DNA of 64,000 bases from DATKPE01 sp035524335 (GCA_035524335.1 DATKPE010000047.1:62001-126000), one strand, 5' to 3'; positions 50,437-59,912 are shown, counted from the stretch's first letter. Numbers and translations are program-made. Notes: generated from the sequence alone by a model not told the origin.

Positions 50437-51663
50437 ATGATCTCATTTTTTGAAATAAAGGAAGGCCTGCTCGTTTCATTGCGGTCGATCCGCGCGAACA
50501 AGATGCGTTCCGTGCTGACCATGACGGGCATCGCGTTCGGGATCTGGGCGGTGACCATGATGGGTGCGGCCATCGAAGGGGTGAGCCGCGCATTCGAGAA
50601 AAGCACCTCCGCCTTCGGATCGAAAGTCCTCTATGTCCAGAAATTTGCCTGGGCGATGGGCGATGAGGAGTACTGGAAAGCGCGCAACCGGCGGAATATG
50701 AAGGTCGAATACGCCGACCTGATCGCACGGCAGGCAACGCTCCTGGATGCGGTCGCGCCCGCGGTCCTCACCCTCAAAGATGCCCAGTTCGGTTCCCGGA
50801 CGATGCTCTCCTGCTTCGTCACCGGGACGACCCATTCCTACCAGGAAGCCTCCGGGACCACCATCAGGGAAGGAAGATTTTTTTCGCAGGAGGAATCGGA
50901 CGGCGGCCGGCCGGTCTGCACCATCGGCGCCAATGTCGCCGAGACGCTCTTCCCGAACACCGACCCGATCGACCAGACTATCAAAGTCGGGGGATATCCC
51001 TACCGCATCCTGGCGGTCTTCGAGAAACAGGGGGGGATGTTCGGCACCTTCACCTCCGACAACCGGATCTATATCCCGATCAATGCCTTCATGAATCACT
51101 ACGGGACACGGCGGGACGTCACCCTGAATGTCCGCGTCGCCCAGACCGCCGATCTGGATGAGGCCCGCGAGGAACTCCGCGGCATCATGAGAAAGGTGCG
51201 CCAGCTTTCCGTCGGCCAGGAGGACGATTTCAGCATCAACGAATCCGACCTCCTGAACAAGATCTTTCAGGGCGTCACCGTCATCATCGCCAGCGTCGGG
51301 TTCATCATCACCGGTCTGTCGCTCTTTGTCGGCGGCATCGGAATCATGAACATCATGTATGTGTCGGTGACGGAACGGACGCGGGAAATCGGGGTCCGGA
51401 AGGCGATCGGCGCGCGGCGGGTCACCATCCTCGCCCAGTTCCTCTTCGAGGCGGCCCTCATCTGCGCAATCGGCGGGCTCATCGGTATCGCCTTCGCCTA
51501 TCCTTCCAGCCTGATCCTCGACCAGTTCATGCCGACCGCGATGCCGGTGTCCATTGTCGCGATCGCGATCCTTGTATCGATACTCACCGGCATCGTTTCC
51601 GGCATGCTCCCTGCCTACAAGGCATCGAAGCTGGATCCGGTGGATGCTCTCAGATATGAATAG
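50437..51663 (+). CDS. MacB/FtsX-type ABC permease (first of two)
   Basis: A 408-residue permease: N-terminal helix in NKMRSVLTMTGIAFGIWAVTMM, a periplasmic MacB_PCD domain, and three C-terminal helices with MYVSVTERTREIGVRKAIGARR between them, ending KLDPVDALRYE. It lies 8 bases after the ATPase. With the next gene it probably forms a heterodimeric exporter that pulls substrate from the periplasm into the TolC duct (mechanotransmission, as in MacB). Confidence 0.93.
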   Translation: MISFFEIKEGLLVSLRSIRANKMRSVLTMTGIAFGIWAVTMMGAAIEGVSRAFEKSTSAFGSKVLYVQKFAWAMGDEEYWKARNRRNMKVEYADLIARQATLLDAVAPAVLTLKDAQFGSRTMLSCFVTGTTHSYQEASGTTIREGRFFSQEESDGGRPVCTIGANVAETLFPNTDPIDQTIKVGGYPYRILAVFEKQGGMFGTFTSDNRIYIPINAFMNHYGTRRDVTLNVRVAQTADLDEAREELRGIMRKVRQLSVGQEDDFSINESDLLNKIFQGVTVIIASVGFIITGLSLFVGGIGIMNIMYVSVTERTREIGVRKAIGARRVTILAQFLFEAALICAIGGLIGIAFAYPSSLILDQFMPTAMPVSIVAIAILVSILTGIVSGMLPAYKASKLDPVDALRYE

Positions 51664-51672
51664 ACCGCTCCG

Positions 51673-52932
51673 ATGATTCCGATTGTTGAGGATATACTCA
51701 GGGAAATCCGGGAAAGCCTGAAGATGGCGCTTGCCGCTCTGCGGGCCAACAAGCTCCGCTCCATTCTCACGCTTCTCAGCATGGCGGTCGGGGTCTTCTC
51801 GATCATCGCGGTGATGACCGCCCTCGGGGTCATGGTGAACAGCATCGACAACGGCCTCAGCCAGCTCGGAGCCAATACCTTCCAGGTTCAGAAGAATCCC
51901 GAATTCGGTTCGGACGATCCGCAGGAGCGGGCCCGCATCCGGAACCGAAAGACGATCAAGTATCAGCAGGGGCTTGCCGTCAAGGAAAAAGCGACGCTCG
52001 CCAAGGCGGTCGGTCTTGAGGCGTGGTCAGGGGGCAAGACGATCACCGCCGCGGACGGCCGCAAGACGAATCCCGGCGTCGGCGTCGTCGGGGAAAACGT
52101 CGAAGGGTTCACGACGAACGACTGGTCGATCAGCGACGGCCGGCTCTTTACCCAGGAAGAACTTACCGCCGGACGGCACGTGGCGATTCTCGGATCGGTG
52201 GTCGTACGGAAGCTTTTTCCAAAAACCGACCCCATCGGACAGCTGATCCGCGTCGACAACGATCAGTACCAGGTCATCGGGGTCATCGAGGAAAAGGGCG
52301 GCATGCTCGGGGGAAATCAGGATAATTTCATCGCCATGCCGATCACCACCCTGTTCGACGTTTACGGCAGGGAACGCGATGTCCATATCATGGTGGAGGC
52401 GAAATCGCGTGAGGTGTACGAAGACTGCATCGAGCAGGTGCGCGGCATCCTGAGGGCGCTGCGGCAGGTCGCACCCGGTGCGCCGGACGATTTTTATATT
52501 TTTTCGAACGATTCGATGATCGAACAGTTCAACAGTTTTTCCAAGTACGTCCAGCTCGGACTTCTCTTCATCAGCGGCATTGCCCTCATCGCTGCCGGCG
52601 TCGGCATCATGAATATCATGCTTGTTTCGGTGACCGAACGGACGCGCGAGATCGGGATCCGCAAGGCGATCGGCGCGCGGAAGAAAAACATCCTCACGCA
52701 GTTCATCCTGGAGGCGGTGGTGGTCAGCGAATTGGGGGGGCTCATCGGCATCGTCCTCGGCATCCTCGGAGGCAACGTCGTGGCGATCATGCTCTCCGTG
52801 CCGCCGGTCATACCGGTCGACTGGACGATATACGGCTTTCTGATCTGCTCGGTGATCGGGATCGTTTTCGGCGTCTATCCCGCGTGGAAGGCGTCGAATC
52901 TTGATCCGATTGACGCCCTCCGCTACGAATAA
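51673..52932 (+). CDS. MacB/FtsX-type ABC permease (second of two)
   Basis: A 419-residue permease with the same layout: N-terminal helix in NKLRSILTLLSMAVGVFSII, a periplasmic domain, and a C-terminal block with LVSVTERTREIGIRKAIGARK, ending NLDPIDALRYE. It is 9 bases after its paralogue and closes the exporter operon, converging on the SDR-like gene with 9 bases between. Confidence 0.93.
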   Translation: MIPIVEDILREIRESLKMALAALRANKLRSILTLLSMAVGVFSIIAVMTALGVMVNSIDNGLSQLGANTFQVQKNPEFGSDDPQERARIRNRKTIKYQQGLAVKEKATLAKAVGLEAWSGGKTITAADGRKTNPGVGVVGENVEGFTTNDWSISDGRLFTQEELTAGRHVAILGSVVVRKLFPKTDPIGQLIRVDNDQYQVIGVIEEKGGMLGGNQDNFIAMPITTLFDVYGRERDVHIMVEAKSREVYEDCIEQVRGILRALRQVAPGAPDDFYIFSNDSMIEQFNSFSKYVQLGLLFISGIALIAAGVGIMNIMLVSVTERTREIGIRKAIGARKKNILTQFILEAVVVSELGGLIGIVLGILGGNVVAIMLSVPPVIPVDWTIYGFLICSVIGIVFGVYPAWKASNLDPIDALRYE

Positions 52933-52941
52933 ACCTTTTCT

Positions 52942-54651
52942 CTAGGCCTTCATCCGCATTCCGCGTTCCTCGTAGGTGAAGATCCAGCCTGCCAGCTTTC
53001 CCGGATCGATCTCCCGGAAATTATTCCAGTACTGTTGTGTGTTCAGGTGGCGGGAACTCGAATCGCCGGCCGGGATTTTCTTCACCATCTGCGCGATCTT
53101 CCGGAGACGTTTCTGCCATTCCCGCATGTTTACTACCCGCAGGTCGACCCACCCGTCATGCGCCCAGCTGTTGATTTTCGCCGCCGTCACGGGGATCTCG
53201 TTCTCGCCGCGGAACGGGGGAATCTTGATTTCCCCGGCCCGGAGGAGCGACCGCCCGTCCGGAAGCAGGATCGGAATTCCGATGGAAATGATCCTCGACC
53301 GGAGTTCCCGGTCCTTCCGGATCCGCGCAGTGAGCCGGCGGGAGAGGAGGGCAGGCGCAGTGGCGAGCACTTTGTCCAGATCCCGGAAACAGACCCGCAG
53401 GAGATACGCTTCGTAGAGAAGCTTCGAGAGCCTCGGGGGCCCGAGCATCTCGAATGCCACGCTGTCGGTTTTGTGTATCCGTTCAAGTTCCTGAATTCTC
53501 TCTCTCGCACCCTGGAACAGATACCCTGCGCGGTAGGTGGGAGCGAGTGTTGCATTGTCGAGAGCGTTGATGATATCGTGTCCCGTGTTGCCCCCCTTGA
53601 TTTCAAAGATAACCGATTCGGCGATTTCCTCGGGGGTGACGAATTCCATCTGGCCGGGGGTGGCGATCGCCTCGAATTCGCCCCGGGAGAAGAGGCCGTT
53701 TTCGCCCGTGTCGATGAAGACCGACCGGAGCGTCCTGCCGAGGGAGGCGGCGTGCCCCGGATCGGACAGCGTGAGAGATCCCTTCAGCTTCACGGGCTGG
53801 CCGGGGAGACAGTCGAACAGCTGGATCGGCTTGCCCCGTTTCCTGATTTCACCGTAGGCGACCCGTTTCCACGCGATGGCGGCGGTCGGCTTGATCTCCT
53901 TGGTGATCGGCGCGTCCGGGGTGCGGCCCATGAGGAAGAGGAGCATCGTGTGGGCGCCGGCGACGGCCGACTTGCTGAGGAGAACGCTCGAGGGGCGTTC
54001 CTCGCTGTGGGTGTAGGGAATGTTGAGCCCCATGCCGCCGGTCCCGCTGGTGCCGATCTTCACGTACATCTTCGTGCCGCAGTCGTGCATCGACCGGTAG
54101 AGAAGCTGGACGTGTCTGATGAGCTGGGGCGTATAGAGCGTGCAGAGGAGGCGTTCGGTGACCTCGGCGAGGGAATAATTCACGCTGGAACTGCGGGCGC
54201 GCCGGAGATGCTGGACCAGGGAGCGTGCGCTGGAGAAAATATCCTGATACGCGATGGCCGTGGCGGAGTTGATGCAGTCGATGATGACGTCCGGCCTGTG
54301 GGAGTGCAGAAGACGGTTCAGAGCTGACCGCTGGAGGACATGACGGTCGAGTTCATCGAGAATGTCCTCGATCAGCATGCCCCGGGTCGATGGATTGTTG
54401 ATGATATCCTCGCGGCGGGTATCCTTGAGCGTATGGCGGACGAAGATATTGCCCCACCAGGGGACGAAAAAGTTCCTGCCCGCGGAGGGGTATTCACGCC
54501 GGAGCGTGGCGACGGCATCCTCGGCTTCCGACCGGAGCAGACCGGTGACGATAATCCGCTTCGGGCGCTCGTCGACCAGCTTGCGGCAGATCGCCGTTCC
54601 GACGAGCCCGCTGCCGCCGAGTACGAGTACGGTACGACCCTGGATATTCAT
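52942..54651 (-). CDS. Large SDR-like NAD(P)-binding protein
   Basis: A 569-residue protein with a short-chain-dehydrogenase-type Rossmann start (RTVLVLGGSGLVGTAICRKL) and DVIIDCINSATAI further on. The usual YxxxK is not obvious; GTSGTGGMGLNIPYTHSEERPSS and LLSKSAVAGAHTML follow. The second half is longer than in ordinary SDRs and unfamiliar, with a cysteine-poor mixed helix/strand pattern. A reductase or epimerase is possible, but I cannot name a substrate. It is separated from the YbjQ gene by a strong terminator, so it has its own promoter. Confidence 0.7.
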   Translation of the reverse strand: MNIQGRTVLVLGGSGLVGTAICRKLVDERPKRIIVTGLLRSEAEDAVATLRREYPSAGRNFFVPWWGNIFVRHTLKDTRREDIINNPSTRGMLIEDILDELDRHVLQRSALNRLLHSHRPDVIIDCINSATAIAYQDIFSSARSLVQHLRRARSSSVNYSLAEVTERLLCTLYTPQLIRHVQLLYRSMHDCGTKMYVKIGTSGTGGMGLNIPYTHSEERPSSVLLSKSAVAGAHTMLLFLMGRTPDAPITKEIKPTAAIAWKRVAYGEIRKRGKPIQLFDCLPGQPVKLKGSLTLSDPGHAASLGRTLRSVFIDTGENGLFSRGEFEAIATPGQMEFVTPEEIAESVIFEIKGGNTGHDIINALDNATLAPTYRAGYLFQGARERIQELERIHKTDSVAFEMLGPPRLSKLLYEAYLLRVCFRDLDKVLATAPALLSRRLTARIRKDRELRSRIISIGIPILLPDGRSLLRAGEIKIPPFRGENEIPVTAAKINSWAHDGWVDLRVVNMREWQKRLRKIAQMVKKIPAGDSSSRHLNTQQYWNNFREIDPGKLAGWIFTYEERGMRMKA

Positions 54652-54704
54652 AGGATGATCCGGAGAGTTGATGATATGTCAGTTCAGACCGAAAAGAACG
54701 GAAG

Positions 54705-54731
54705 GGGGAAGCGCAGACACTGCGCTTCCCC
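54705..54731 (-). terminator. Terminator after the YbjQ gene
   Basis: Perfect 12-bp stem GGGGAAGCGCAG/CTGCGCTTCCCC with a 3-base loop; on the minus strand it is followed within a few bases by TTCTTTT. It sits 27 bases after the YbjQ stop. Confidence 0.75.
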
Positions 54732-54757
54732 GTATGATCGGAAGCAAGAGGGCGGGC

Positions 54758-55093
54758 TCAGACCGCCCGTTCCACGACCACGGCCGACCCGTAGGCGAGC
54801 ACTTCACTGACTCCCCCGGCGATGTCCGTCGTATCGTACCGGAACGCGACGACGGCGTTCGCCCCCAACTGCTGCGCATGCGTGATCATCGTCTCATAGG
54901 CTTCGCTCCGCGCACGTTCGCAGAGCTGCTGGTAGAGGGTGATGTTGCCTCCCGCCAGGATCTGGAACAGAGCGCCGACATTGCCGATGAAGGAGCGCGA
55001 GCGCACGGTGATGCCCCGGACAACGCCCAGGTGACGGACGATGCGATATCCCTCGAGCTGGGGCGCGGTTGTGACAAGCGAGTGGTCAAACAT
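54758..55093 (-). CDS. YbjQ/UPF0145 family protein
   Basis: A 111-residue protein of the YbjQ (UPF0145, heavy-metal-binding-like) family, showing YRIVRHLGVVRGITVRSRSF and GANAVVAFRYDT. Members form pentamers of unknown function. It is 3 bases after the PsbP-like lipoprotein gene, so the two are cotranscribed, and a strong hairpin follows. Confidence 0.92.
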   Translation of the reverse strand: MFDHSLVTTAPQLEGYRIVRHLGVVRGITVRSRSFIGNVGALFQILAGGNITLYQQLCERARSEAYETMITHAQQLGANAVVAFRYDTTDIAGGVSEVLAYGSAVVVERAV

Positions 55094-55096
55094 GGC

Positions 55097-56092
55097 TTAT
55101 TTGAGCTTCAGGGAATTGATCGACTTTTCAAACACGGTGAAATAAATATCCTTCTGGGGCGCAAACCAGTTGAGCGTCACCCGGATCACCTTGTCGTTCT
55201 TCACGATGAAGTAGGCGCGACTGTTGATGTTGGCCATCGGGGAATAATCGACCCAGTAGGCCTTTGCGCCGTCGATCGTGGAGGTGCCGTTGTTCTTCGC
55301 CTTGCTGTATTTTCCCTTGTTCTGGTCCCATACCTTGTCGACCGTCAGGTTCTTCGCCCCGAAGACGTCGATATGGATACTGCAGTCACGGCGGTCGGCA
55401 CGGCGCTCCATCGCAAATTCATTGTTGCCCTTGTTCACCTCGACGAATTCCATGTTGTCGGGGTACTTGATGGTGAAATACTTCGTGTCGAAATCGGCCA
55501 TGTTCTGGGACGGATTCCAGACATCCGGTTTTTTCGCCACCACCACAGGGGGAACGAACGACTTGAGGATCGCGGCATTGACGTTCACGTGGGCGTCGAA
55601 CTGCGGACCGTATCCCTCGAAATCCAGCTTGTACAGCGCGGTATCGCCCTGTACGAGCACCATCTGGCCGAAGATGCTCGTCTTCGTCGTCGCCTGAATC
55701 CGGTACGCGATCGCCACCGCCTGTTTTCCACCGACCGTCATCGGTTGATCGGGCTTGATTTCCGCATTCTGGTTTTTCAGATCATCCTTGATCCCCTGGA
55801 TGAGAACGTCGGCGGTCTTTCCGGCGTAGGGAAGGACGTCGACCGCCACCTGCTCGCCCTCAACTCCCGTTCGGGGATCGAGAAACTTATCGAGCACCTC
55901 CTGCGATTTCGCAAAGACGGCCTTTCCCGTGTTGCCGTAATTCTTCCAGTCTTTCGGATACTGGACCGAAAAACCGTAACCGGGATCGGTATACTGGTTC
56001 ATTTCGCCAACCTGGATCGTTTCGATCTTGGGAGTGCCACAGCCGGCAAGAGCGAGAAGGGTGACGAAGAAAAATGCAATTGTGCGTTTCAT
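55097..56092 (-). CDS. PsbP-like lipoprotein, two domains
   Basis: A 331-residue lipoprotein (signal MKRTIAFFFVTLLALAGC, lipid on Cys18). The body seems to hold two PsbP/Mog1-type alpha-beta domains: YTDPGYGFSVQYPKDWKNYG near residue 35, and FDTKYFTIKYPDNMEFVE near residue 205. Such domains in bacteria are of unknown function and often bind to membrane complexes. I start at ATG 56092; an upstream opening to 56182 overlaps the aldehyde dehydrogenase. It precedes the YbjQ gene. Confidence 0.8.
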   Translation of the reverse strand: MKRTIAFFFVTLLALAGCGTPKIETIQVGEMNQYTDPGYGFSVQYPKDWKNYGNTGKAVFAKSQEVLDKFLDPRTGVEGEQVAVDVLPYAGKTADVLIQGIKDDLKNQNAEIKPDQPMTVGGKQAVAIAYRIQATTKTSIFGQMVLVQGDTALYKLDFEGYGPQFDAHVNVNAAILKSFVPPVVVAKKPDVWNPSQNMADFDTKYFTIKYPDNMEFVEVNKGNNEFAMERRADRRDCSIHIDVFGAKNLTVDKVWDQNKGKYSKAKNNGTSTIDGAKAYWVDYSPMANINSRAYFIVKNDKVIRVTLNWFAPQKDIYFTVFEKSINSLKLK

Positions 56093-56126
56093 TGGATCCT
56101 TACTCCATAGATGTGATTGAAAAAAA

Positions 56127-57626
56127 TCATTTTGGCACAACCGTGTTGTACCAGGTCTTCTTTTCGCGGTTCCCGATTTCATCGATGTGGAGATGTTTTG
56201 CCTCCATGTACTCGTACATGCCGTCGAGCCCGAATTCCCGCCCGACGCCGCTCTGTTTGTACCCCCCGAACGGCGCCTTCTCCGAAATGAGGTGCCATTC
56301 GTTGATCCAGACCGTGCCGGCGCGGAGTGCCGACGCCACCTTCATCGCCCTCTCCTGATCCCGCGACCAGACGCCGCCGGCGAGGCCGTACAGGGAATCG
56401 TTCGCCATCCGGATTGCCTCCTCGTCCGACGTGTACCTGAGGACGGAAAGTACGGGGCCGAAGATCTCCTCGCGCGCAACCTTCATTGAGCTTTTCACGC
56501 CGGTCAGAATCGTCGGCTCGATAAAATTGCCCTTTTGCAGGCCGGCTTCCGAGGGCGCCGATCCGCCGCAGACGACAGCGGCTCCTTCGGTGCGGCCGCT
56601 TTCGATGTAGCCGAGAATTTTCCGGCGCTGATCTCCCGAAATGACAGGTCCGATGTCGGTCGCACTGTCTGCGGGATCTCCTGTTCTCATCCTGCGGGCC
56701 TTCGCGGCGAGCTGTTCGACGAACGCGTCATGCAGGTTTGCGGGAAGGAGGAGCCGTGAACCCGCCTCACAGCACTGACCGCTGTGGTAAAAGATCGCGT
56801 ACAGAGCGCCGTCGACGGCAAGTTCCGGATCTGCGTCGTCCAGAACGATGTTGGCCGACTTGCCACCGCATTCCAGCGTGCATTTTTTCAGCGTGGCCGA
56901 GGCCGCCGCCATCACCCGCCGTCCCGTCGCCGTCGATCCGGTGAAGGATATTTTATCGACCCCCTGATGTCCGGCCAGCCGTTCGCCGCAATCGCCGCCG
57001 AATCCCGGCACGATATTCACGACTCCGGGCGGAATGCCCGCTTCGGCGATCAGCCGCGCGAGCTCCATCGCCGTCACGGGCGAAAGTTCGGACGGTTTGA
57101 GCACAACGGTATTTCCGGCGGCGAGCGCCGGGCCCAGCTTCCAGACGGCCATCTTGAGCGGAAAATTCCACGGCGTGATGGCCCCGACCACGCCGACCGG
57201 CTCATGTGTCAGAACATTCCGGCTGAAACCCGGTTTCGTCAGGTCGGCTATCGGCTGGCTCATGTCTGCGGAAGCCAGCCTGGAAAAATAATTCATCGCC
57301 CGGGCGCTCAGGTACACATCCTCCTTCACCTTCCGGATGGTCCCGCCGGAATCGGCGACTTCGAGCGATTCAAGGAGAATTTTATCCCGGTTGATCAGAT
57401 CCGTCAGCTTCTTGAGATATCCGCCCCGCTCTGCACCGGACATTTTCGGCCACGGACCGGCGTCAAACGCCCTCCGCGCCGCCGCCACCGCGAGATCGAT
57501 ATCGCCCGTGTGCCCTCTCGCCGCCACCGCGACGACAGACTGATCGAACGGGTTGATGGACTCAAACGTTTCGCCGCTGATGGACGGCACGAACCTGCCG
57601 TCGATATACAGAAGATATTCACGCAT
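56127..57626 (-). CDS. NAD(P)-dependent aldehyde dehydrogenase
   Basis: A 499-residue aldehyde dehydrogenase that oxidises an aldehyde to the acid. It has VGAITPWNFPLKMAVWKLGPALAAG, KPSELSP, FTGSTATGRRV, the catalytic Glu in LECGGKSANIV, and the catalytic Cys in SGQCCEAGSR; the C-terminal FGGYKQSGVGRE stretch is typical. Closest in feel to betaine-aldehyde/phenylacetaldehyde types, but substrate choice needs comparison. It follows the membrane gene at 57633 by 6 bases and precedes the PsbP-like lipoprotein. Confidence 0.95.
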   Translation of the reverse strand: MREYLLYIDGRFVPSISGETFESINPFDQSVVAVAARGHTGDIDLAVAAARRAFDAGPWPKMSGAERGGYLKKLTDLINRDKILLESLEVADSGGTIRKVKEDVYLSARAMNYFSRLASADMSQPIADLTKPGFSRNVLTHEPVGVVGAITPWNFPLKMAVWKLGPALAAGNTVVLKPSELSPVTAMELARLIAEAGIPPGVVNIVPGFGGDCGERLAGHQGVDKISFTGSTATGRRVMAAASATLKKCTLECGGKSANIVLDDADPELAVDGALYAIFYHSGQCCEAGSRLLLPANLHDAFVEQLAAKARRMRTGDPADSATDIGPVISGDQRRKILGYIESGRTEGAAVVCGGSAPSEAGLQKGNFIEPTILTGVKSSMKVAREEIFGPVLSVLRYTSDEEAIRMANDSLYGLAGGVWSRDQERAMKVASALRAGTVWINEWHLISEKAPFGGYKQSGVGREFGLDGMYEYMEAKHLHIDEIGNREKKTWYNTVVPK

Positions 57627-57632
57627 CGGTTG

Positions 57633-58115
57633 TTACTGGATTCCGATTCGACCGCTGATGGAGAGAAGCAGGATGATACCGAATAACAGGGCAATGACCG
57701 GGTAGAACATGCCGATCTGGCGGTCATATCCGCGGAGCGTCTCTTCCGCTCCCGTCGGTGCACTGCCGGCGTTCATCGACTGCACCAGCTTTCCCCGTTT
57801 GCCGGAGGTGATCCCGAAGATGACCCCGCTGATCAGTGCCAGAGCAAAGAAGACGATTTTGTATGCGAGCCATCCGGGGAGGTCGAGAAGGGTGTAGCCG
57901 AGAACGTGCATGTTGCCGATGCCGCTGAGGAGCATGATGAGGCTTCCGATCGGGCTGAGGAGTCCGATCGGTTTCATTGACCGAAGGATGGCGGCCTTCG
58001 CGCCGGGATCGGAGGCGCGGCGGTACTGACGGTTGAGGATGTATCCGGCGAACAGCGACGTGGCGAGGAGGCCGATCCCTATAAAATGAATGAAGAGCGT
58101 TATAATATGCGTCAA
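57633..58115 (-). CDS. CopD/DUF2269-like integral membrane protein
   Basis: A 160-residue membrane protein with four helices, opening THIITLFIHFIGIGLLATSLFAG and containing SPIGSLIMLLSGIGN. The helix and His pattern recalls the DUF2269/CopD-like group, whose role is unclear. I start at the TTG at 58115, which has GGAGAA nine bases ahead; the ATG-less extension to 58247 is polar and lies across the likely promoter. It is cotranscribed with the aldehyde dehydrogenase. Confidence 0.7.
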   Translation of the reverse strand: MTHIITLFIHFIGIGLLATSLFAGYILNRQYRRASDPGAKAAILRSMKPIGLLSPIGSLIMLLSGIGNMHVLGYTLLDLPGWLAYKIVFFALALISGVIFGITSGKRGKLVQSMNAGSAPTGAEETLRGYDRQIGMFYPVIALLFGIILLLSISGRIGIQ

Positions 58116-58195
58116 GAGTTCTCCTCGGATTTCGTGATAATGTGTTGCCGGAGAGCAGGTTAGCTTATTGTTCCCGCCCCGTTCGGATGTGTTCG

Positions 58196-58226
58196 GGAAG
58201 ATACAAAATCTTTTTATGAGTCTCAA
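58196..58226 (-). promoter_or_regulatory. Bacteroidota-type promoter candidate for the membrane/ALDH set
   Basis: Minus-strand TTG-N20-TATCTTCC, 80 bases before the TTG start at 58115. Confidence 0.45.
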
Positions 58227-58443
58227 CCGCCGCCCGGGAGCCGGCATCCGACACTGATTTTGTGAATCCGGTCATATTTCCCGGCTCACCGCGGCGCTTG
58301 ATTGTCCGCTGTTCCTGCGGCTCAGGCGGCTCCAGGAGTACGGAATGCTCTCCGGTTTGTTTTGATGATTCATCCGATCATCCGGATCAACCGAATCACG
58401 AGTGTGTGCTTCAATCGTTCGTACCTGCGGAGGACGGTATCAC
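58227..58443. other. Intergenic stretch without a recognised gene
   Basis: The divergent gap 58116-58483 is 368 bases. Apart from two opposing promoter candidates at its ends, I see nothing here: no ORF with a family, no tRNA, and only a small TGATCCGGATGATC-like inverted repeat near 58371-58389. Confidence 0.5.
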
Positions 58444-58475
58444 TTTTGATAATCACGCTTGATTGAGTATATTCC
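58444..58475 (+). promoter_or_regulatory. Bacteroidota-type promoter candidate, very close to the murI start
   Basis: Plus-strand TTTTG-N19-TATATTCC, ending 8 bases before the ATG at 58484. It would drive the tight operon murI to the phosphorylase. Confidence 0.5.
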
Positions 58476-58483
58476 TTTCACCT

Positions 58484-59302
58484 ATGCCTTCGGGTGAATT
58501 GCAGTCGAAACCTATCGGTGTTTTTGATTCCGGCATCGGCGGTCTGACGGTTGTCCGGTCGATGATGGATCACCTTCCTTCCGAAAACATCGTCTATTTC
58601 GGCGATACTGCCCGGGTTCCGTACGGGCCGAAATCTCCGCAGGTCGTCAGGGAATATGCGGCTCAGGATACCGACTTCCTGATGAAGTACGACGTCAAGA
58701 TGATTGTGGTCGCGTGTAATACGGTCTCCTCCGTCGCGCTGGAGGTGGTGCAGAAACATTCGCGGGTGCCGGTCATCGGCGTCATCGTCCCCGGCGCGCG
58801 GGAAGCGGTGGGGGCGTCCGCCCGGAAACGGATCGGCATAATCGGTACGGTCGGCACCATTGCGTCGCAAGCCTATGCGAATGCGGTGCGGCAATTCGAT
58901 GCGGATGCGACCGTCGTGGGCCAGGCCTGTCCGCTCTTTGTGCCGCTCGCGGAGGAGGGATGGATCGACCATCCGGCCACGGAGCTTGTCGCAAAGGAGT
59001 ATCTGTTTCCCCTGAAACTGCAGAAGATCGATACGCTTGTCCTCGGATGCACGCATTATCCCATTCTCCGGCAGGTCATCGAACGAACGATGGGCGACGG
59101 CGTCGCGCTTATCGACTCCGGGGAGGCGGCGACCCGGGAGATCCGTCTTCTCCTCAAAAAGGAGGGGCTTGAAAATCCCAGCTCCGAAAAAGCGAACGTA
59201 CAGTTTTTTGTAAGCGATATTCCACTCAAATTCACGGAAGTGGGCGAGCGGTTTCTCGGCAGAAAGCTCGGCCGCGTCCGGCGTGCGGAGGGATTTGCAT
59301 GA
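58484..59302 (+). CDS. murI: Glutamate racemase
   Basis: MurI makes D-glutamate for peptidoglycan. The 272-residue protein shows GVFDSGIGGLTVVRSM, YFGDTARVPYGPKS, the first catalytic Cys in VVACNTVSS, and the second in VLGCTHYPIL, with ALIDSGEA. I choose ATG 58484; a TTG at 58463 is in frame but lies inside the promoter candidate. Its stop overlaps the pterin dehydratase gene by 4 bases. Confidence 0.97.
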   Translation: MPSGELQSKPIGVFDSGIGGLTVVRSMMDHLPSENIVYFGDTARVPYGPKSPQVVREYAAQDTDFLMKYDVKMIVVACNTVSSVALEVVQKHSRVPVIGVIVPGAREAVGASARKRIGIIGTVGTIASQAYANAVRQFDADATVVGQACPLFVPLAEEGWIDHPATELVAKEYLFPLKLQKIDTLVLGCTHYPILRQVIERTMGDGVALIDSGEAATREIRLLLKKEGLENPSSEKANVQFFVSDIPLKFTEVGERFLGRKLGRVRRAEGFA

Positions 59303-59598
59303 TGGTGAAACGAAAACCGGGCGATCCGCTCCTTCCTGCCAGCGAGGCGGCGGCGCGTCTCACATCTTTGAACGGATGGACGAAAAAGGGAAAGGAGATC
59401 CGGAAGGTGTTCGAATTTCCGGATTTCGTTCGGGCAATGGCGTTTGTGAATGCGGTCGCGCTTCTGGCCCAGCGGGCAAATCACCATCCCGACATCGACA
59501 TACGATGGAACCGCGTTACCCTCGTATTGTCGACCCACAGCGCCGGCGGGCTCACCACAAAGGATTTCGATCTGGCAGACCGGATTGAAGAATTATGA
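59299..59598 (+). CDS. Pterin-4a-carbinolamine dehydratase
   Basis: A 99-residue enzyme that dehydrates 4a-hydroxy-tetrahydropterin for cofactor recycling, or acts as a molybdopterin-linked variant. Signatures are FVNAVALLAQRANHHPDI (catalytic His pair) and LVLSTHSAGGLTTKDFDLA. No phenylalanine hydroxylase lies nearby. The stop overlaps the TPR gene by 4 bases, and the start overlaps murI, so it is embedded in the operon. Confidence 0.95.
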   Translation: MMVKRKPGDPLLPASEAAARLTSLNGWTKKGKEIRKVFEFPDFVRAMAFVNAVALLAQRANHHPDIDIRWNRVTLVLSTHSAGGLTTKDFDLADRIEEL

Positions 59599-59909
59599 CA
59601 GACCGGCTGGAAACACTGCGGAAGTTCCTCGAGGAGGATCCGTCCGATCCGTTTAACCGCTATGCGCTCGCACTCGAATATGTCAGTCGGAGGGATTTTT
59701 CAGCCTCGGCGAAACTGTTCGAGGAGGTCATCGGCATGCACCCCGATTACATCCCGGCGTACCAACAGCTCGGAATGCTCATGAAGGAACTCGGCCGGAC
59801 AGACCGGGCAAAGAGCGTCCTCGAAGAGGGAGTGCGGAGGGCTGTCGCGGCGGGGGACGGCCACGCGGCTGCGGAAATGAGGGAGATGATCGATGAGACG
59901 GGGGTCTGA
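59595..59909 (+). CDS. Small TPR-repeat protein
   Basis: A 104-residue protein with about two and a half tetratricopeptide repeats: DPFNRYALALEYVSRRDFSASAKLFEEVI and YIPAYQQLGMLMKELGRTDRAKSVLEEG. It has no signal peptide and is probably a cytosolic adaptor. Its role in this operon between the dehydratase and pyrE is unknown. Confidence 0.85.
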   Translation: MTDRLETLRKFLEEDPSDPFNRYALALEYVSRRDFSASAKLFEEVIGMHPDYIPAYQQLGMLMKELGRTDRAKSVLEEGVRRAVAAGDGHAAAEMREMIDETGV

Positions 59910-59912
59910 GCC

